From the NCBI GenBank assembly GCA_963643465.1, contig CAVIJT010000002.1, positions 124,001 to 188,000 of the forward strand: a stretch of 64,000 bases of DNA, read 5' to 3'. The notes under the pieces were generated by a model. The model was not told where the DNA came from. It did no database searches and was given only the letters and a program-made list of their open reading frames with translations. Source of the DNA: CAG-411 sp963643465 (GTDB lineage: Bacteria > Bacillota > Clostridia > Lachnospirales > Lachnospiraceae). Numbering within the stretch: the first letter of the stretch is position 1; each line of letters starts with the position of its first letter. The translations under genes and the position numbers were made by a program. Shown one piece after another: positions 52,157 through 61,404 of the stretch.

Positions 52157-52504
52157 CTATTTTATCAAATTTACAATAGGTGTAATTGCTATCATCACAA
52201 ATCCCCCTACAATGCCTTTCAAGGCACTATTCATACCAGATGTATCAGCTTGTTGATACGCAGTTGCAAATTCCATTACATTTTTCCCCAATATAATTGT
52301 TCCCGTTCCCGAAATAAAAGCGAAAACTAATGTTTCTAAAGTATCTAGTCCCTTTGTCACATCATTATTTTCTGCGGTATCTGCATAACAGATCATCATA
52401 TTTGCCTGCATCATTCCATACGTCAAAGCACAAACTAGCATCCTTCTATGCTCTACTGCTTTTCTCAATCCATTCTTCACTACTCTCTTTATTTTTTTCA
52501 TCAT
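52157..52504 (-). CDS. virB2: VirB2-like pilin / Maff2-type small membrane protein
   Basis: This is a 115-residue protein. A basic N-terminus and a signal-like hydrophobic stretch (MLVCALTYGMMQANMMICYA) are followed by two helices, LETLVFAFISGTGTIILGKN and GIVGGFVMIAITPIVNLI, as in VirB2/TrbC pilins and the Maff2 family. It sits between virD4 and virB6. The cleavage site may lie near CYADTA. Confidence 0.75.
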   Translation of the reverse strand: MMKKIKRVVKNGLRKAVEHRRMLVCALTYGMMQANMMICYADTAENNDVTKGLDTLETLVFAFISGTGTIILGKNVMEFATAYQQADTSGMNSALKGIVGGFVMIAITPIVNLIK

Positions 52505-52516
52505 ATCCTCATCCTC

Positions 52517-54682
52517 CTAATTTACATTTACGTTTCGTCTACTTTGTAACTGCTCCAATACAAGACGTATTTCCTGCATTTTTCTTTCATCAAAATCACT
52601 CCGAAAATATGTGAGTACATCCTCCTCACCAAGTCCATGCTCTAGTCCAAGTCGCATCTGAACCAATTGCTTTTCAGAAAAATCATACGCTGCTATCTGT
52701 TCAACAATCGTCTTTTTCCTCTTGGTAACTGTCACTTTCTCTGGACTTCTTGTTTCTCTTATGGAAACCATTTCCTGTGTCTCCTCTGTTTCATCCACTT
52801 CTTGTTGATTTTCCAATTTCATCCTTTTTATCTCTTCCTTTTCTACTAGAGATAAAAAGAGTTGATTCGTACACTGATCTATGGAAAGACTTAAAAATTC
52901 TTCAGCCGTTAATCGGTTAATTACTACGTTCTCTCCTTTTGATACACATTTTTCATAATACTTCATTGATTTTTCATTCAGAAAAACCAATGGTGATTCT
53001 AAACTCTTATTAGGTTCATGCACATAATTTGCTTTATCAATGTACTTATAGCATGGATGCTTTCTGGTGTTATATTTATTATCCAGAATAGGATCTTTTC
53101 CACTAATAAAAATGATACATTTCTTTCGGCTCATCTTTTTTATCTCATCTGGTGTCATCAGTTCTCTTCCAATCACATCATAGTTCTGACTGGAACTTCC
53201 ATTCTTTCCTTTGCTCTCTCCAGAACTTTTTTTCGTAATTGTGGTCTTTCCTAACATCTCTGAAATGTATTTATGTGAACTTTGCTCATTTCCTCCCAAA
53301 TAAATCAAGGCATCACAATTGCCGGGAAGAGTTTCCCAAGTATCCTTAAACATGGCTTTAATTTGTGCCAGATTCTGAATGATAATATTACTACTAATTC
53401 CACGACCTCGCATGGTCGATAATAACGAACAAAAATCATCCGGTAATGCTACGTTGGCAAACTCATCCAGCCAAAATGCCACAGGAATTGGTAAACTTCC
53501 TTGATAATTAAAATCTGCCTGATAATAAAGTTCCTGAAAAATTTGCGTATAAAGCATTCCAACCACAAAATTGTAGGTCTTATCCGAATCTGGTATCACA
53601 CAAAATACTGCCGTTTTGGTTGTCTCATCCGCATTTGTTCCAATTCCAATAGATGGAATATCCATATCATCCTTTGACAATATCCTTTTAATCTGATTGT
53701 TTTCAAAGGGTGCGAGCCGGGAATTTGCACTAATGATAATACTTCTAACAGTATCTGCAGCACCTCTTGTCACTTTTCTGTAATTTCTTACGGCAGGATG
53801 GTTTTCACCCTTTTCTTCCGCTAAGGTATTCATAATTTCGTCTAATTCTGACTCTTCTCCGTCCTCATCCACTTCCGCCTTTGCAATTAATTCTAACAAA
53901 CTGTTAAAATTCCGGTTCTTTTCCGGACACTCCAACCATACATAATAGAATAGTGCCTGCAAATACATGCTTTCCGACTTTTCCCAAAAAGGATCTCCTT
54001 TACTAGCTCCTTTCGGTGTGGTATTTGCAATCAAGTTTGTAATTAACTTTGATACATCTTCTTCCTTTCGAATGTAGCAAAAAGGATTGTAACAGTCACT
54101 CTGTGTCATTTCCACGAGATTGATTACTTTTACTTTATAACCCATATCAAGAAAATACTGTCCAAATTTACGAAGTATTTCACCTTTGGGGTCTGTAATT
54201 ACATAAGAACTATTTGCCTGCAATAAATTGGGAGTAACTTCACGATAGGTCTTTCCTGCTCCAGATCCTCCTATAATCAATGTATTATTGTTCAATTCTG
54301 TCACTTCTGGATGAATGGATAATCTGATATTTTGCGAAAAAATCTTATCTTCTTTCTCATCTTTATCTTTTAGCTGTTTACATACCGTCTTGGGATTAGC
54401 AAATTGTGCAGAACCATATTCTTTTCCACGCATGAATTTTTTGTCATCTGTTACATACATTAGTACCACCATTATATAAATTAGAATAGCAATGCCTTGT
54501 ACTTTTAAAGTATTTTCGTTCCAATAATTTGCAAATGGCTTTGCCAAAACCATATTTAATTGTTCTGGATAATTCATAACATTCATTCCCGGGTCCCATG
54601 CTCCATTTAGCAAATAGCCTACATAAGCTACCAAAATACCTCCCATAAAAATAAGCCACCAAGGAATTTTTTTCATTTGCAT
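52517..54682 (-). CDS. virD4: VirD4-like type IV coupling protein
   Basis: This is a 721-residue protein. Two N-terminal membrane helices (~7-27 and ~60-78) are followed by Walker A GGSGAGKT (138-145), SYVITDPKGEIL (~159-170) and FWLDEFANVALPDDF (Walker B). The coupling protein hands relaxase-DNA to the channel. The last ~50 residues (FSEKQLVQMRLGLEHGLGEE, then MQEIRLVLEQL) form a helical module that also ends the protein at 58283-59185, which in addition carries a copy of the VITDPKGEI segment. Confidence 0.93.
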   Translation of the reverse strand: MQMKKIPWWLIFMGGILVAYVGYLLNGAWDPGMNVMNYPEQLNMVLAKPFANYWNENTLKVQGIAILIYIMVVLMYVTDDKKFMRGKEYGSAQFANPKTVCKQLKDKDEKEDKIFSQNIRLSIHPEVTELNNNTLIIGGSGAGKTYREVTPNLLQANSSYVITDPKGEILRKFGQYFLDMGYKVKVINLVEMTQSDCYNPFCYIRKEEDVSKLITNLIANTTPKGASKGDPFWEKSESMYLQALFYYVWLECPEKNRNFNSLLELIAKAEVDEDGEESELDEIMNTLAEEKGENHPAVRNYRKVTRGAADTVRSIIISANSRLAPFENNQIKRILSKDDMDIPSIGIGTNADETTKTAVFCVIPDSDKTYNFVVGMLYTQIFQELYYQADFNYQGSLPIPVAFWLDEFANVALPDDFCSLLSTMRGRGISSNIIIQNLAQIKAMFKDTWETLPGNCDALIYLGGNEQSSHKYISEMLGKTTITKKSSGESKGKNGSSSQNYDVIGRELMTPDEIKKMSRKKCIIFISGKDPILDNKYNTRKHPCYKYIDKANYVHEPNKSLESPLVFLNEKSMKYYEKCVSKGENVVINRLTAEEFLSLSIDQCTNQLFLSLVEKEEIKRMKLENQQEVDETEETQEMVSIRETRSPEKVTVTKRKKTIVEQIAAYDFSEKQLVQMRLGLEHGLGEEDVLTYFRSDFDERKMQEIRLVLEQLQSRRNVNVN

Positions 54683-54697
54683 GTCAAAATCCTCCTT

Positions 54698-55738
54698 CTA
54701 TTTACTTATTTTTTTCTCTTTACTACGACTAATGTTTTGTGACTTATCTTTCTCTGGAGCTTTGTGACGTTTCCTGTTTACTGGGTCATAATGCTTATGG
54801 TAAAGTTCACTTCCACTCATTCGGGATACCTCCCAGTTCTTTTCATCTACCAAAACATAATTCCTGTCTCTCTTTAAAAACGCAGCAATACTTTTTCTGT
54901 CCTCCGAAAGAAAGGCCTCTCTTTTATCAAGCCAGATATAGATATTTTTTTGATACGGAATTCGAACTTTTATTTTTTCCTCTGTTTCATCTACTAACAG
55001 TGGTGTTCCGTTCCTATTCCTAGTTGCAATGCTGATTTCCTCATAGGAAGGATGATTTGACAATACCGTCCGTTGCAAATTCATAGCAGTACGATTCAGC
55101 TTCTCCTTATTTTCTGGATCCGGATTTTTTTCAAATTCCTCCTTCAGATCGGAATACTCCTGATAGGATTGTCTCATTTTATCCATAGTGGCATCATCGA
55201 ACTGTACTTTCTCTGTTTCAATGGCCGGTATTTTCTCCGACCTTATGGACTTTTTTATTTCATCCGGAGTGATGATTTCCACATCTTCAGGAGCAATTCT
55301 CTCATCAATTTCTTTCTCATCTAAATCCTTCACATAATCCAGTACACTCTTTGCCTGAAGTTGTCCCAATCCCATTCGTTCAAACAAAAGGTTCATACGT
55401 TGCATATCATCAGCTCGGAAAATAATATCTGCCATTCCATTCTTTTCTTCAGGTACTTTAGAATATAGGATGCCATATTGCTTCGCCAATTTTTCAAATT
55501 CTTTCATCTTATCCTGAGGTATCTGGCAGCACTCTAGGTCCACACCGCTTTTGAGCAAATTTTTCATATTGGTTTTTCCAAGCATTTTTTCATGGCGCAG
55601 CATGGCATCCAAAAATTTTACTAATCTCTGCAGCACCTTAAATGCCAACTCCGTCATTTTCTCTGCAATCTTAAATGCTACTTCCACTCCCTGTATTGCC
55701 ACTACAAAGACTTGAGTCGCTTCCTGTATTTCTCCCAT
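54698..55738 (-). CDS. DUF3801 / PcfB-like transfer protein
   Basis: This is a 346-residue soluble protein. VDLECCQIPQDKMKEFEKLA, then YGILYSKVPEEKNGMADIIF and MQRMNLLFERMGLG, match DUF3801/PcfB, an accessory relaxosome protein that helps dock the DNA complex on the coupling protein. The rest includes a region with an EISIATRNRNG beta part. It lies directly before virD4, as in other Gram-positive systems. Confidence 0.82.
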   Translation of the reverse strand: MGEIQEATQVFVVAIQGVEVAFKIAEKMTELAFKVLQRLVKFLDAMLRHEKMLGKTNMKNLLKSGVDLECCQIPQDKMKEFEKLAKQYGILYSKVPEEKNGMADIIFRADDMQRMNLLFERMGLGQLQAKSVLDYVKDLDEKEIDERIAPEDVEIITPDEIKKSIRSEKIPAIETEKVQFDDATMDKMRQSYQEYSDLKEEFEKNPDPENKEKLNRTAMNLQRTVLSNHPSYEEISIATRNRNGTPLLVDETEEKIKVRIPYQKNIYIWLDKREAFLSEDRKSIAAFLKRDRNYVLVDEKNWEVSRMSGSELYHKHYDPVNRKRHKAPEKDKSQNISRSKEKKISK

Positions 55739-55751
55739 AAAAACTCCTTTC

Positions 55752-55782
55752 CATCCAATGCTGCCAAAAACAACATTGGATG
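55752..55782 (-). other. Intercistronic hairpin before the DUF3801 gene
   Basis: CATCCAATG and CATTGGATG are 9-bp perfect arms around a 13-nt loop, followed six bases later by AAAGGAG of the DUF3801 gene. There is no T-run. The design resembles the hairpin before virB6. Confidence 0.75.
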
Positions 55783-55795
55783 TACTTTCCCCTTT

Positions 55796-58006
55796 CTACT
55801 TAATATTTAACTTCAATGTTCCAGTTACACCATTATAAGTTTTTACTTTGATTACAGATTTTCCTTTTCCCTTAATTGTGGCCACTCCTGAATTATTTAC
55901 TGTCACTACTTTTTTATTCGAAGAAGACCATTTTACTTTATAACTGGCTGCGCCATCATTTAAGATTGCCTGCAAAATCAATTTTCCCCCAATACTCATT
56001 TTCACTTTTGATACACTGGAAATCTTTATTGATATTGGTTTCTTTCTGACTTTTACAGTCATGGTACATCTCTTTCCGGACACTGTAGCATACACTTTGG
56101 TTTGTCCTACTTTTTTTCCTTTTATAATTCCCCTATTGGAAACATTTACTATATTTTTATTCTTAACTGTGTAATTAATCTTTTTTCCCGTCTTATTTTT
56201 CAACGGAAAACTTACCTTTTCCCCTTTTCCAATTTTTATCATTTTCTTCTTCAACACAACCTGTGTATTTGTTGGCTGAACTGTTGGTATTACAGTTGGT
56301 CCTACTGTAGGCGAATTTGTTATTGATACATCTGTCGCATTATTACTAGGTGCTTGTGTTGGCTCTTCTATTTGTTCTGTTGGTTTCACTGTTTCTACCA
56401 CTGGATTTTCCGTCACTGGTATCACTGTTTCTGTTGGCAGAGCAATTGATGGTTTTTCAGTTTCTATTAAATTCGGAGCCACCGTTGGTTCCATTGTTTC
56501 CACTACCGGACTTTCTAATGATGGCGTTACTGTTTCATATGACGGTTTAAGAGTCTCCATCGGTGGTTCTGTAGTTACAAATGTAGGCTCTGTAGTCGGT
56601 ATTGAGGTAGGAGTCATGGTTACTTGCTGTGTTGGTTGTTCTGTGGCCTGGTTACTCATACTATCTGCCAAATATATTCTTTCAAAACCGAATGATGCCA
56701 TTGTATTATCTACTTTAGAACCTTTTTTACATATCACAACCACATTAGAATCACTAGAAAAACTCGTAGATGAAATAAATACACTTTCACTTGGTATTGT
56801 AATCACTTTTAATGAAGTACAATACACAAAAGCCCCTGTATTTATCAACACAATGCTTTCAGGTAATACAACTGTTTCTAAGTTCATACACGAATTAAAA
56901 CAATTTACAGGTATTTCTTCCAGTCCATTCTCTATAGTGACAGATTTTAATGCCTGGCAACTAAAAAAAGCAGACGCTCCAATTTCAGAAACACTACTTG
57001 GTATATTTATTGTTTCTAAAAAATTACAAAATGCAAATGCACTTGCAGATATCTTCTTTACACTATTTGGTATCTTTACATTTTTTATATTCAATCCTTG
57101 AAACGCATCTGAACCAATAGAATTTACCTCTATACCACTTATTTCACTTGGAATTTCTATATTATCCAAAGAAGTTCCACTGTATTCTATCAATGTACCC
57201 GACTTGCTTACTGTGAACCCATCTTTTGTAAATGACGTTGGCTCGGATGGGACAAGAGTTGGTTGTGGAGTAGCAGAATTTTTTAGATACGATATCGCTA
57301 TTCCATTCTCTCCACAGTCCTTTTCTATTGCTGCTCCTTCATAACAAATAATGGTTGCTGTTTTTGGCATATATACCTCTGATGAAAGCCGCGTATCCAT
57401 TCCGTATACTGTAATTTCTAACGACTCACAATTTATGAAATCGCTACAATCAAGATAACTTATGTTTTCCTGAATACTAACTTTTCTTAACGAAGAACAA
57501 TCTTTGAACACTTCCTTCCCAATTTCTGTTACCCCCATAAATGTAGCACTTGTCATGCTTGTACAATTTTCAAAAGCATTATCACAAACTTTTGTACATT
57601 GAGCTTCTATTGTCTTTAGACTGGAACAGCCTTTGAATGCTCTTCCACCTATATACTCAATAGCCCCTTCTACTAACACCTCTTCCAGCTCGCTACAGTT
57701 ATTAAAAGCATTTGCATCTATTTTAGGAAATCCTGCCGGAATTGTAACTTTTTTTATGTCACTCCCTTTAAATGCGTTGGAAATCCCCTTAACTTGTTTC
57801 CCATTTACTTCCAATGGCAATACAACCTCTGTATCTTTTCCCAGATACTCTTTTAAATTGTTGTTAGCATCTAATACATAAAGATTTCCTAAGTTCTCCG
57901 CCTTAATTATTTTTACATTTGTTGCAATATTAGGCTCTGTTATTAGTAACGTACTTGCACAAATAGCAACAATTACTTTTTTAAGACCTTTTTTCAAATT
58001 AAACAT
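55796..58006 (-). CDS. BspA-like LRR surface protein with Big_2 domains
   Basis: This is a 736-residue exported protein. A signal peptide (1-30) is followed by BspA-type leucine-rich repeats (~60-230 and ~275-440, e.g. GLNIKNVKIPNSVKKISASA and CNFLETINIPSSVSEIGASA). A ~140-residue Thr/Pro stalk of PTEP and ETVxP units comes next, then two Big_2-like domains with WSSSNKKVVTVNNSGVATIK at the end. There is no sortase motif. It is likely an adhesin that promotes cell contact during transfer. It sits inside the tra operon between accessory and coupling genes. Confidence 0.88.
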   Translation of the reverse strand: MFNLKKGLKKVIVAICASTLLITEPNIATNVKIIKAENLGNLYVLDANNNLKEYLGKDTEVVLPLEVNGKQVKGISNAFKGSDIKKVTIPAGFPKIDANAFNNCSELEEVLVEGAIEYIGGRAFKGCSSLKTIEAQCTKVCDNAFENCTSMTSATFMGVTEIGKEVFKDCSSLRKVSIQENISYLDCSDFINCESLEITVYGMDTRLSSEVYMPKTATIICYEGAAIEKDCGENGIAISYLKNSATPQPTLVPSEPTSFTKDGFTVSKSGTLIEYSGTSLDNIEIPSEISGIEVNSIGSDAFQGLNIKNVKIPNSVKKISASAFAFCNFLETINIPSSVSEIGASAFFSCQALKSVTIENGLEEIPVNCFNSCMNLETVVLPESIVLINTGAFVYCTSLKVITIPSESVFISSTSFSSDSNVVVICKKGSKVDNTMASFGFERIYLADSMSNQATEQPTQQVTMTPTSIPTTEPTFVTTEPPMETLKPSYETVTPSLESPVVETMEPTVAPNLIETEKPSIALPTETVIPVTENPVVETVKPTEQIEEPTQAPSNNATDVSITNSPTVGPTVIPTVQPTNTQVVLKKKMIKIGKGEKVSFPLKNKTGKKINYTVKNKNIVNVSNRGIIKGKKVGQTKVYATVSGKRCTMTVKVRKKPISIKISSVSKVKMSIGGKLILQAILNDGAASYKVKWSSSNKKVVTVNNSGVATIKGKGKSVIKVKTYNGVTGTLKLNIK

Positions 58007-58017
58007 TGTAATCCTCC

Positions 58018-58278
58018 TTATCGTCCTCTAGTCCTATTTACTTTTTTCACAGACTCTTTCTCTGTTTGTTTCACTTTAGAAATATCTCTCTTCTCTTTCT
58101 TAGCCTTTACTTCCGCTAATCGACTCTCCAGATATTCGTCATACTCTTTTTTCATTCCATTTTGTTCGAAATATGCTTCTGCAACCTTCATCATATTTTT
58201 ATGCTCTTCTATTGCTTGCTGCACATGCCCCAAAATACTACTCACTTCTTGGCAAGACACTACATTATCTACTTGCAT
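58018..58278 (-). CDS. Small charged helical protein, unknown
   Basis: This is an 86-residue protein. The ATG at 58278 follows AAGGAGGAGTGAG, which includes the stop of the gene before it. It is mostly helical (EVSSILGHVQQAIEEHKNMM, YDEYLESRLAEVKAKKEKRD) with a basic end RTRGR. A DNA- or relaxosome-binding role would suit its place between transfer genes, but no family is recognised. Confidence 0.6.
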   Translation of the reverse strand: MQVDNVVSCQEVSSILGHVQQAIEEHKNMMKVAEAYFEQNGMKKEYDEYLESRLAEVKAKKEKRDISKVKQTEKESVKKVNRTRGR

Positions 58279-58282
58279 TTGC

Positions 58283-59185
58283 TCACTCCTCCTTTTTTCT
58301 ATTTTGCGTCTCATAAAGCATTCTGATTTCACGCATCCGCTTTACAGATATTTCATGTTTTGCGTAAGATTTTATCTGGCTCTCACTTAAATCTGCCTCT
58401 AATCCCAATCGTATCTCTGCAATCTGTTCTGCTGTAAACTTAGGATTAGAAAAAAGGCGTATTATATAATTTTCCGAACACCCCCTCTCCCAAAAACGGG
58501 CAAGTCCAAATTTCTTTTGTCTTTTCTTTGGTAGTACCACTTCTGTCTTATGATGGGATGGACTAATTTTTGCAGGTGCAGCCCGAATTGCATTTTGCAA
58601 CTGAGTCAATTCCTCTTTTAACCTCCTGTTCTCTTCATACAAATTCGCAATTTTCTGATTCTTTTCTTCTAAAATGTGCTTATGTATAAATTCATCCATA
58701 ACCTCATATTTAAGTTTTACTTCATTTAATTGCTGCACTGCTTCCTGTGCCATTCGAAGCAATGCAGATGTATCCTCTTGCTTTATAGGTGTATAGGCAA
58801 CTGGTTCTGATTCATCTACCTGTGTCTGCTCTTCAAAAGGAATCTCCTCTTCCACATTTGCCTCTGAAGAAAGAGGATCAAATTGATATAATTCCTGCTC
58901 TATTGCTCCCATAGAAATTTCTTCCTGAATATCTACATCTTCACTTCCAAGAATTTCACCTTTGGGATCTGTAATTACATAATTCTGTGATTCTGCCCTA
59001 GAATCCTGATTAGGATTTTCCTTTTTGATACTTAAAAACTCTCTTTTTACTTCCTCAATACTCATCCCTTCCAGCATTGCATTTTTTACTTCTCTTAATT
59101 TGCTTACATTCCTCGCAAATCGTGAATCCACTGCCAAAGAAGAAATGAATTCCTTTTGTTCCGCTGTCAATTCTCTTTCTGCCAT
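58283..59185 (-). CDS. Transfer accessory protein sharing two segments with VirD4
   Basis: This is a 300-residue soluble protein. The N-terminal part is helical (AERELTAEQKEFISSLAVDS). SQNYVITDPKGEILGSED at ~67-84 repeats the nucleotide-site segment of VirD4 (28 of 29 bases shared). A coiled coil spans ~140-200 (NQKIANLYEENRRLKEELTQ). The C-terminal module FTAEQIAEIRLGLEADLSES, then MREIRMLYE, resembles the VirD4 C-terminus. It has no Walker A, so no ATPase. It probably bridges relaxosome and coupling protein. Confidence 0.7.
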   Translation of the reverse strand: MAERELTAEQKEFISSLAVDSRFARNVSKLREVKNAMLEGMSIEEVKREFLSIKKENPNQDSRAESQNYVITDPKGEILGSEDVDIQEEISMGAIEQELYQFDPLSSEANVEEEIPFEEQTQVDESEPVAYTPIKQEDTSALLRMAQEAVQQLNEVKLKYEVMDEFIHKHILEEKNQKIANLYEENRRLKEELTQLQNAIRAAPAKISPSHHKTEVVLPKKRQKKFGLARFWERGCSENYIIRLFSNPKFTAEQIAEIRLGLEADLSESQIKSYAKHEISVKRMREIRMLYETQNRKKEE

Positions 59186-59197
59186 CTGTTTTCCTTT

Positions 59198-60904
59198 CTA
59201 TCTTACTTTTTTCGTTACCTTTTCCTGTTTTCTTGTCAAATCAGTATTGAAGATCTTCTCCTTACATTTAACAACATTATTCTCCTGCCATAATTCATCG
59301 CATAGTGCTGTTTCTTTTTGAACCATACGCTCAATTTTTCCTAAAGAAGAAAGTTTTTGTTTGTATTCCACATATCGCTCTTGTACCTCCTTCACGCTTA
59401 CTCCCGCTTTTTTTATTTGCTCTATCATATTTTTCATTCTGTTATATTCTTTAGAAAACGTACCATCTCCATCCCGATACATTTTCACAGACAGTCGAAG
59501 ATTTTCCATTTCTTCATATAACCGAAATACTTTTACATATTGCTTTCTTTCCTGAAAAATCTCCTTCTTTTTAATTTTCAATTTATCCTGAAGACATCTA
59601 AGCTCCTCTCTTCTCTGTTCTAACTGTTCCAATGTTCTAATTTTATTAGCGTCTAAATACTTTACTTTCTTTTGTATGTCACTGAATTTCACATATTCCC
59701 GGTAATACTTACCATATTTTCTTTTGCTGTAATCATATAAAATGTACCTCATAGAAAGTGTTTGAATTACAATATTGCTTTGCTGCATTTTTTTAGAATG
59801 CACTATTTTTTTCATGCCAGACTTTACAATCGCTCTATCTTTGCTTTTCCTTCTTTCTCCTAAGTCCTTTTCTTTCTTATTTCCTCTCTCTTCATACTTT
59901 AAATTTTCACAATACTCTTCCTCTCTACTTTCACCTCCATCTATCCTATCCATCCTTTCTCCTTTCCTAATAGGATGGGATGAGTTGGAAAGTATAATCT
60001 TTGTAGCTTTTTCCTTTCTCTGTTCTTTCTCTATTTTTTTCTTCTTTCTACATTTCTCTGGAAGACTTTTTAAAAATGCTTCTTGTTCTTCATTCAGTCT
60101 TGTATTCTTTTTCTTTCCCGGTCGCAATACACTGGTATGTACCCGTTCTTTTCCATTTTTTGTCTTTCTCTCAACCTTATATCCCCTTTTTTGCAGTTCC
60201 TGATCAAATTCCTGCCTACTTTTTACTAAATGAAGACATTCCCAAATTTCATCCATAAATAACTCATATTCTGACTTTTTTCCAGTCTTTTTTGCTGTTT
60301 TTTCTTCTTTCCACTGAGCATAATTCTTATTTTTTTTATCTTTCTCAACAACAGAAGTAATTTCTAAAGAAGCTGGCTCTTGTGTTTTCCCATTTATATC
60401 TGGAATATCTATTGTGGAAAGACCATATTCCTCACATAACTGATTCACCATGGGCTGTAAATGTTTCTGCCATTCTGTATTTTTTATATGAAATTTGCAT
60501 CCATTTATCATATCCACGCTATTAAACACTATATGACTATGAATATTGTCTGTGTTATCATGCACTGCAAAAACACTTTCATAGTCAGGAATATACGACT
60601 TTACAAATTTTTCTGTAATCTCTAATGCCATCTCTGGAGTAACTGCATCCTTAGGAGAGAATGAAAGCACAAAATGATATCCTTGTCTCCCTTTTGTTTT
60701 TTGATATCCATACCTTGTTTCCATGTTCTTTTTTGTATCCAGCATTTGCTGAAACGCATATTCTGCGTCAGGCAACGTATGATTGCCACCAATTAACGTT
60801 CCCATTTTTGTCTTTTCTGGATTTAAAATATACTCCAATGAATTTTTTAAATGCTTTCCCATCGCATGCTGACTACTTCCTTTTGCCTGAGATATGTACA
60901 TCAT
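59198..60904 (-). CDS. MOBP-type relaxase
   Basis: This is a 568-residue protein of the Relaxase/MobA family. The likely nicking tyrosine is Tyr25 in NSLEYILNPEKT. GYHFVLSFSP (~75-84) and the metal triad HDNTDNIHSHIVFNSV (His115, His122, His124) follow. The C-terminal half is Lys/Glu-rich and coiled. It cuts one strand at oriT and pilots it into the recipient. It overlaps mobC by 32 bases, and its probable oriT lies ~430 bp upstream. Confidence 0.93.
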   Translation of the reverse strand: MMYISQAKGSSQHAMGKHLKNSLEYILNPEKTKMGTLIGGNHTLPDAEYAFQQMLDTKKNMETRYGYQKTKGRQGYHFVLSFSPKDAVTPEMALEITEKFVKSYIPDYESVFAVHDNTDNIHSHIVFNSVDMINGCKFHIKNTEWQKHLQPMVNQLCEEYGLSTIDIPDINGKTQEPASLEITSVVEKDKKNKNYAQWKEEKTAKKTGKKSEYELFMDEIWECLHLVKSRQEFDQELQKRGYKVERKTKNGKERVHTSVLRPGKKKNTRLNEEQEAFLKSLPEKCRKKKKIEKEQRKEKATKIILSNSSHPIRKGERMDRIDGGESREEEYCENLKYEERGNKKEKDLGERRKSKDRAIVKSGMKKIVHSKKMQQSNIVIQTLSMRYILYDYSKRKYGKYYREYVKFSDIQKKVKYLDANKIRTLEQLEQRREELRCLQDKLKIKKKEIFQERKQYVKVFRLYEEMENLRLSVKMYRDGDGTFSKEYNRMKNMIEQIKKAGVSVKEVQERYVEYKQKLSSLGKIERMVQKETALCDELWQENNVVKCKEKIFNTDLTRKQEKVTKKVR

Positions 60905-61238
60905 TTTTGCTACTGCAATACGTCACCACCTCCAACAATAACTTGCGACATTCCTGCATATATAGCATTAGCTTGTCTCTATCTTGTTCGTAGAAGAGCG
61001 GATTTACATTACACGCATACGCAATCTGATTAATATTCACACCAATTTTATGAATTTCTTTAAGTAAACTATCCAACTTTTCTCTGATATCTGGATAGTC
61101 CGAAGGTGTGTGTGAAAGTAACATTCTCAAATATTCACTTTCATTACCTCCATTTTTTACTGCTGCTTGCTTTTTCAATATTTCCGCCTCCTTTACAGAA
61201 ATGCGAAAATGCTTATCTACAGTCTTTTCTCTTGCCAT
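60873..61238 (-). CDS. mobC: MobC-like relaxosome protein
   Basis: This is a 121-residue protein. A ribbon-helix-helix-like start (VDKHFRISVKEAEILKKQAA, GGNESEYLRMLL) is followed by the MobC core LLKEIHKIGVNINQIAYACN and a helical end. MobC proteins bind near oriT and help melt the nick region. Operator-like TGAYRTCA repeats lie just upstream of its start at 61270-61309. Confidence 0.9.
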   Translation of the reverse strand: MAREKTVDKHFRISVKEAEILKKQAAVKNGGNESEYLRMLLSHTPSDYPDIREKLDSLLKEIHKIGVNINQIAYACNVNPLFYEQDRDKLMLYMQECRKLLLEVVTYCSSKNDVHISGKRK

Positions 61239-61269
61239 TTTCTCTCTCCCTTACACAGTGACTCCATTT

Positions 61270-61309
61270 TTGACATCACGCTTTCTTTTGATGTCACATT
61301 TGATGTCAA
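61270..61309 (+). promoter_or_regulatory. Cluster of TGAYRTCA sites before mobC
   Basis: TTGACATCAC (61270), TTGATGTCAC (61288) and TTGATGTCAA (61300) are three close copies of a palindromic 8-mer that also occurs in the repeats right of oriT. They lie within ~70 bp of the mobC start, so they could let MobC or RepA control the mob genes. Confidence 0.6.
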
Positions 61310-61338
61310 ATAATCTCAAACGGTAGATTTCGAAGTTG

Positions 61339-61400
61339 CAAGATTCGCAAAATGTGTACACATTTCACAATCTTGTTAGGGGGCAGCCCCTAATACCCCG
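61339..61400 (+). other. Putative oriT of the outer element
   Basis: Outer arms CAAGATT (61339-61345) and AATCTTG (61369-61375) enclose the perfect palindrome AAATGTGTACACATTT. Directly after it comes TTAGGGGGCAGCCCCTAA followed by TACCCCG (61376-61400). It is adjacent to mobC and the relaxase, the normal place for oriT. The matching core in the inner element is at 35714-35738. Confidence 0.75.
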
Positions 61401-61404
61401 TTTT

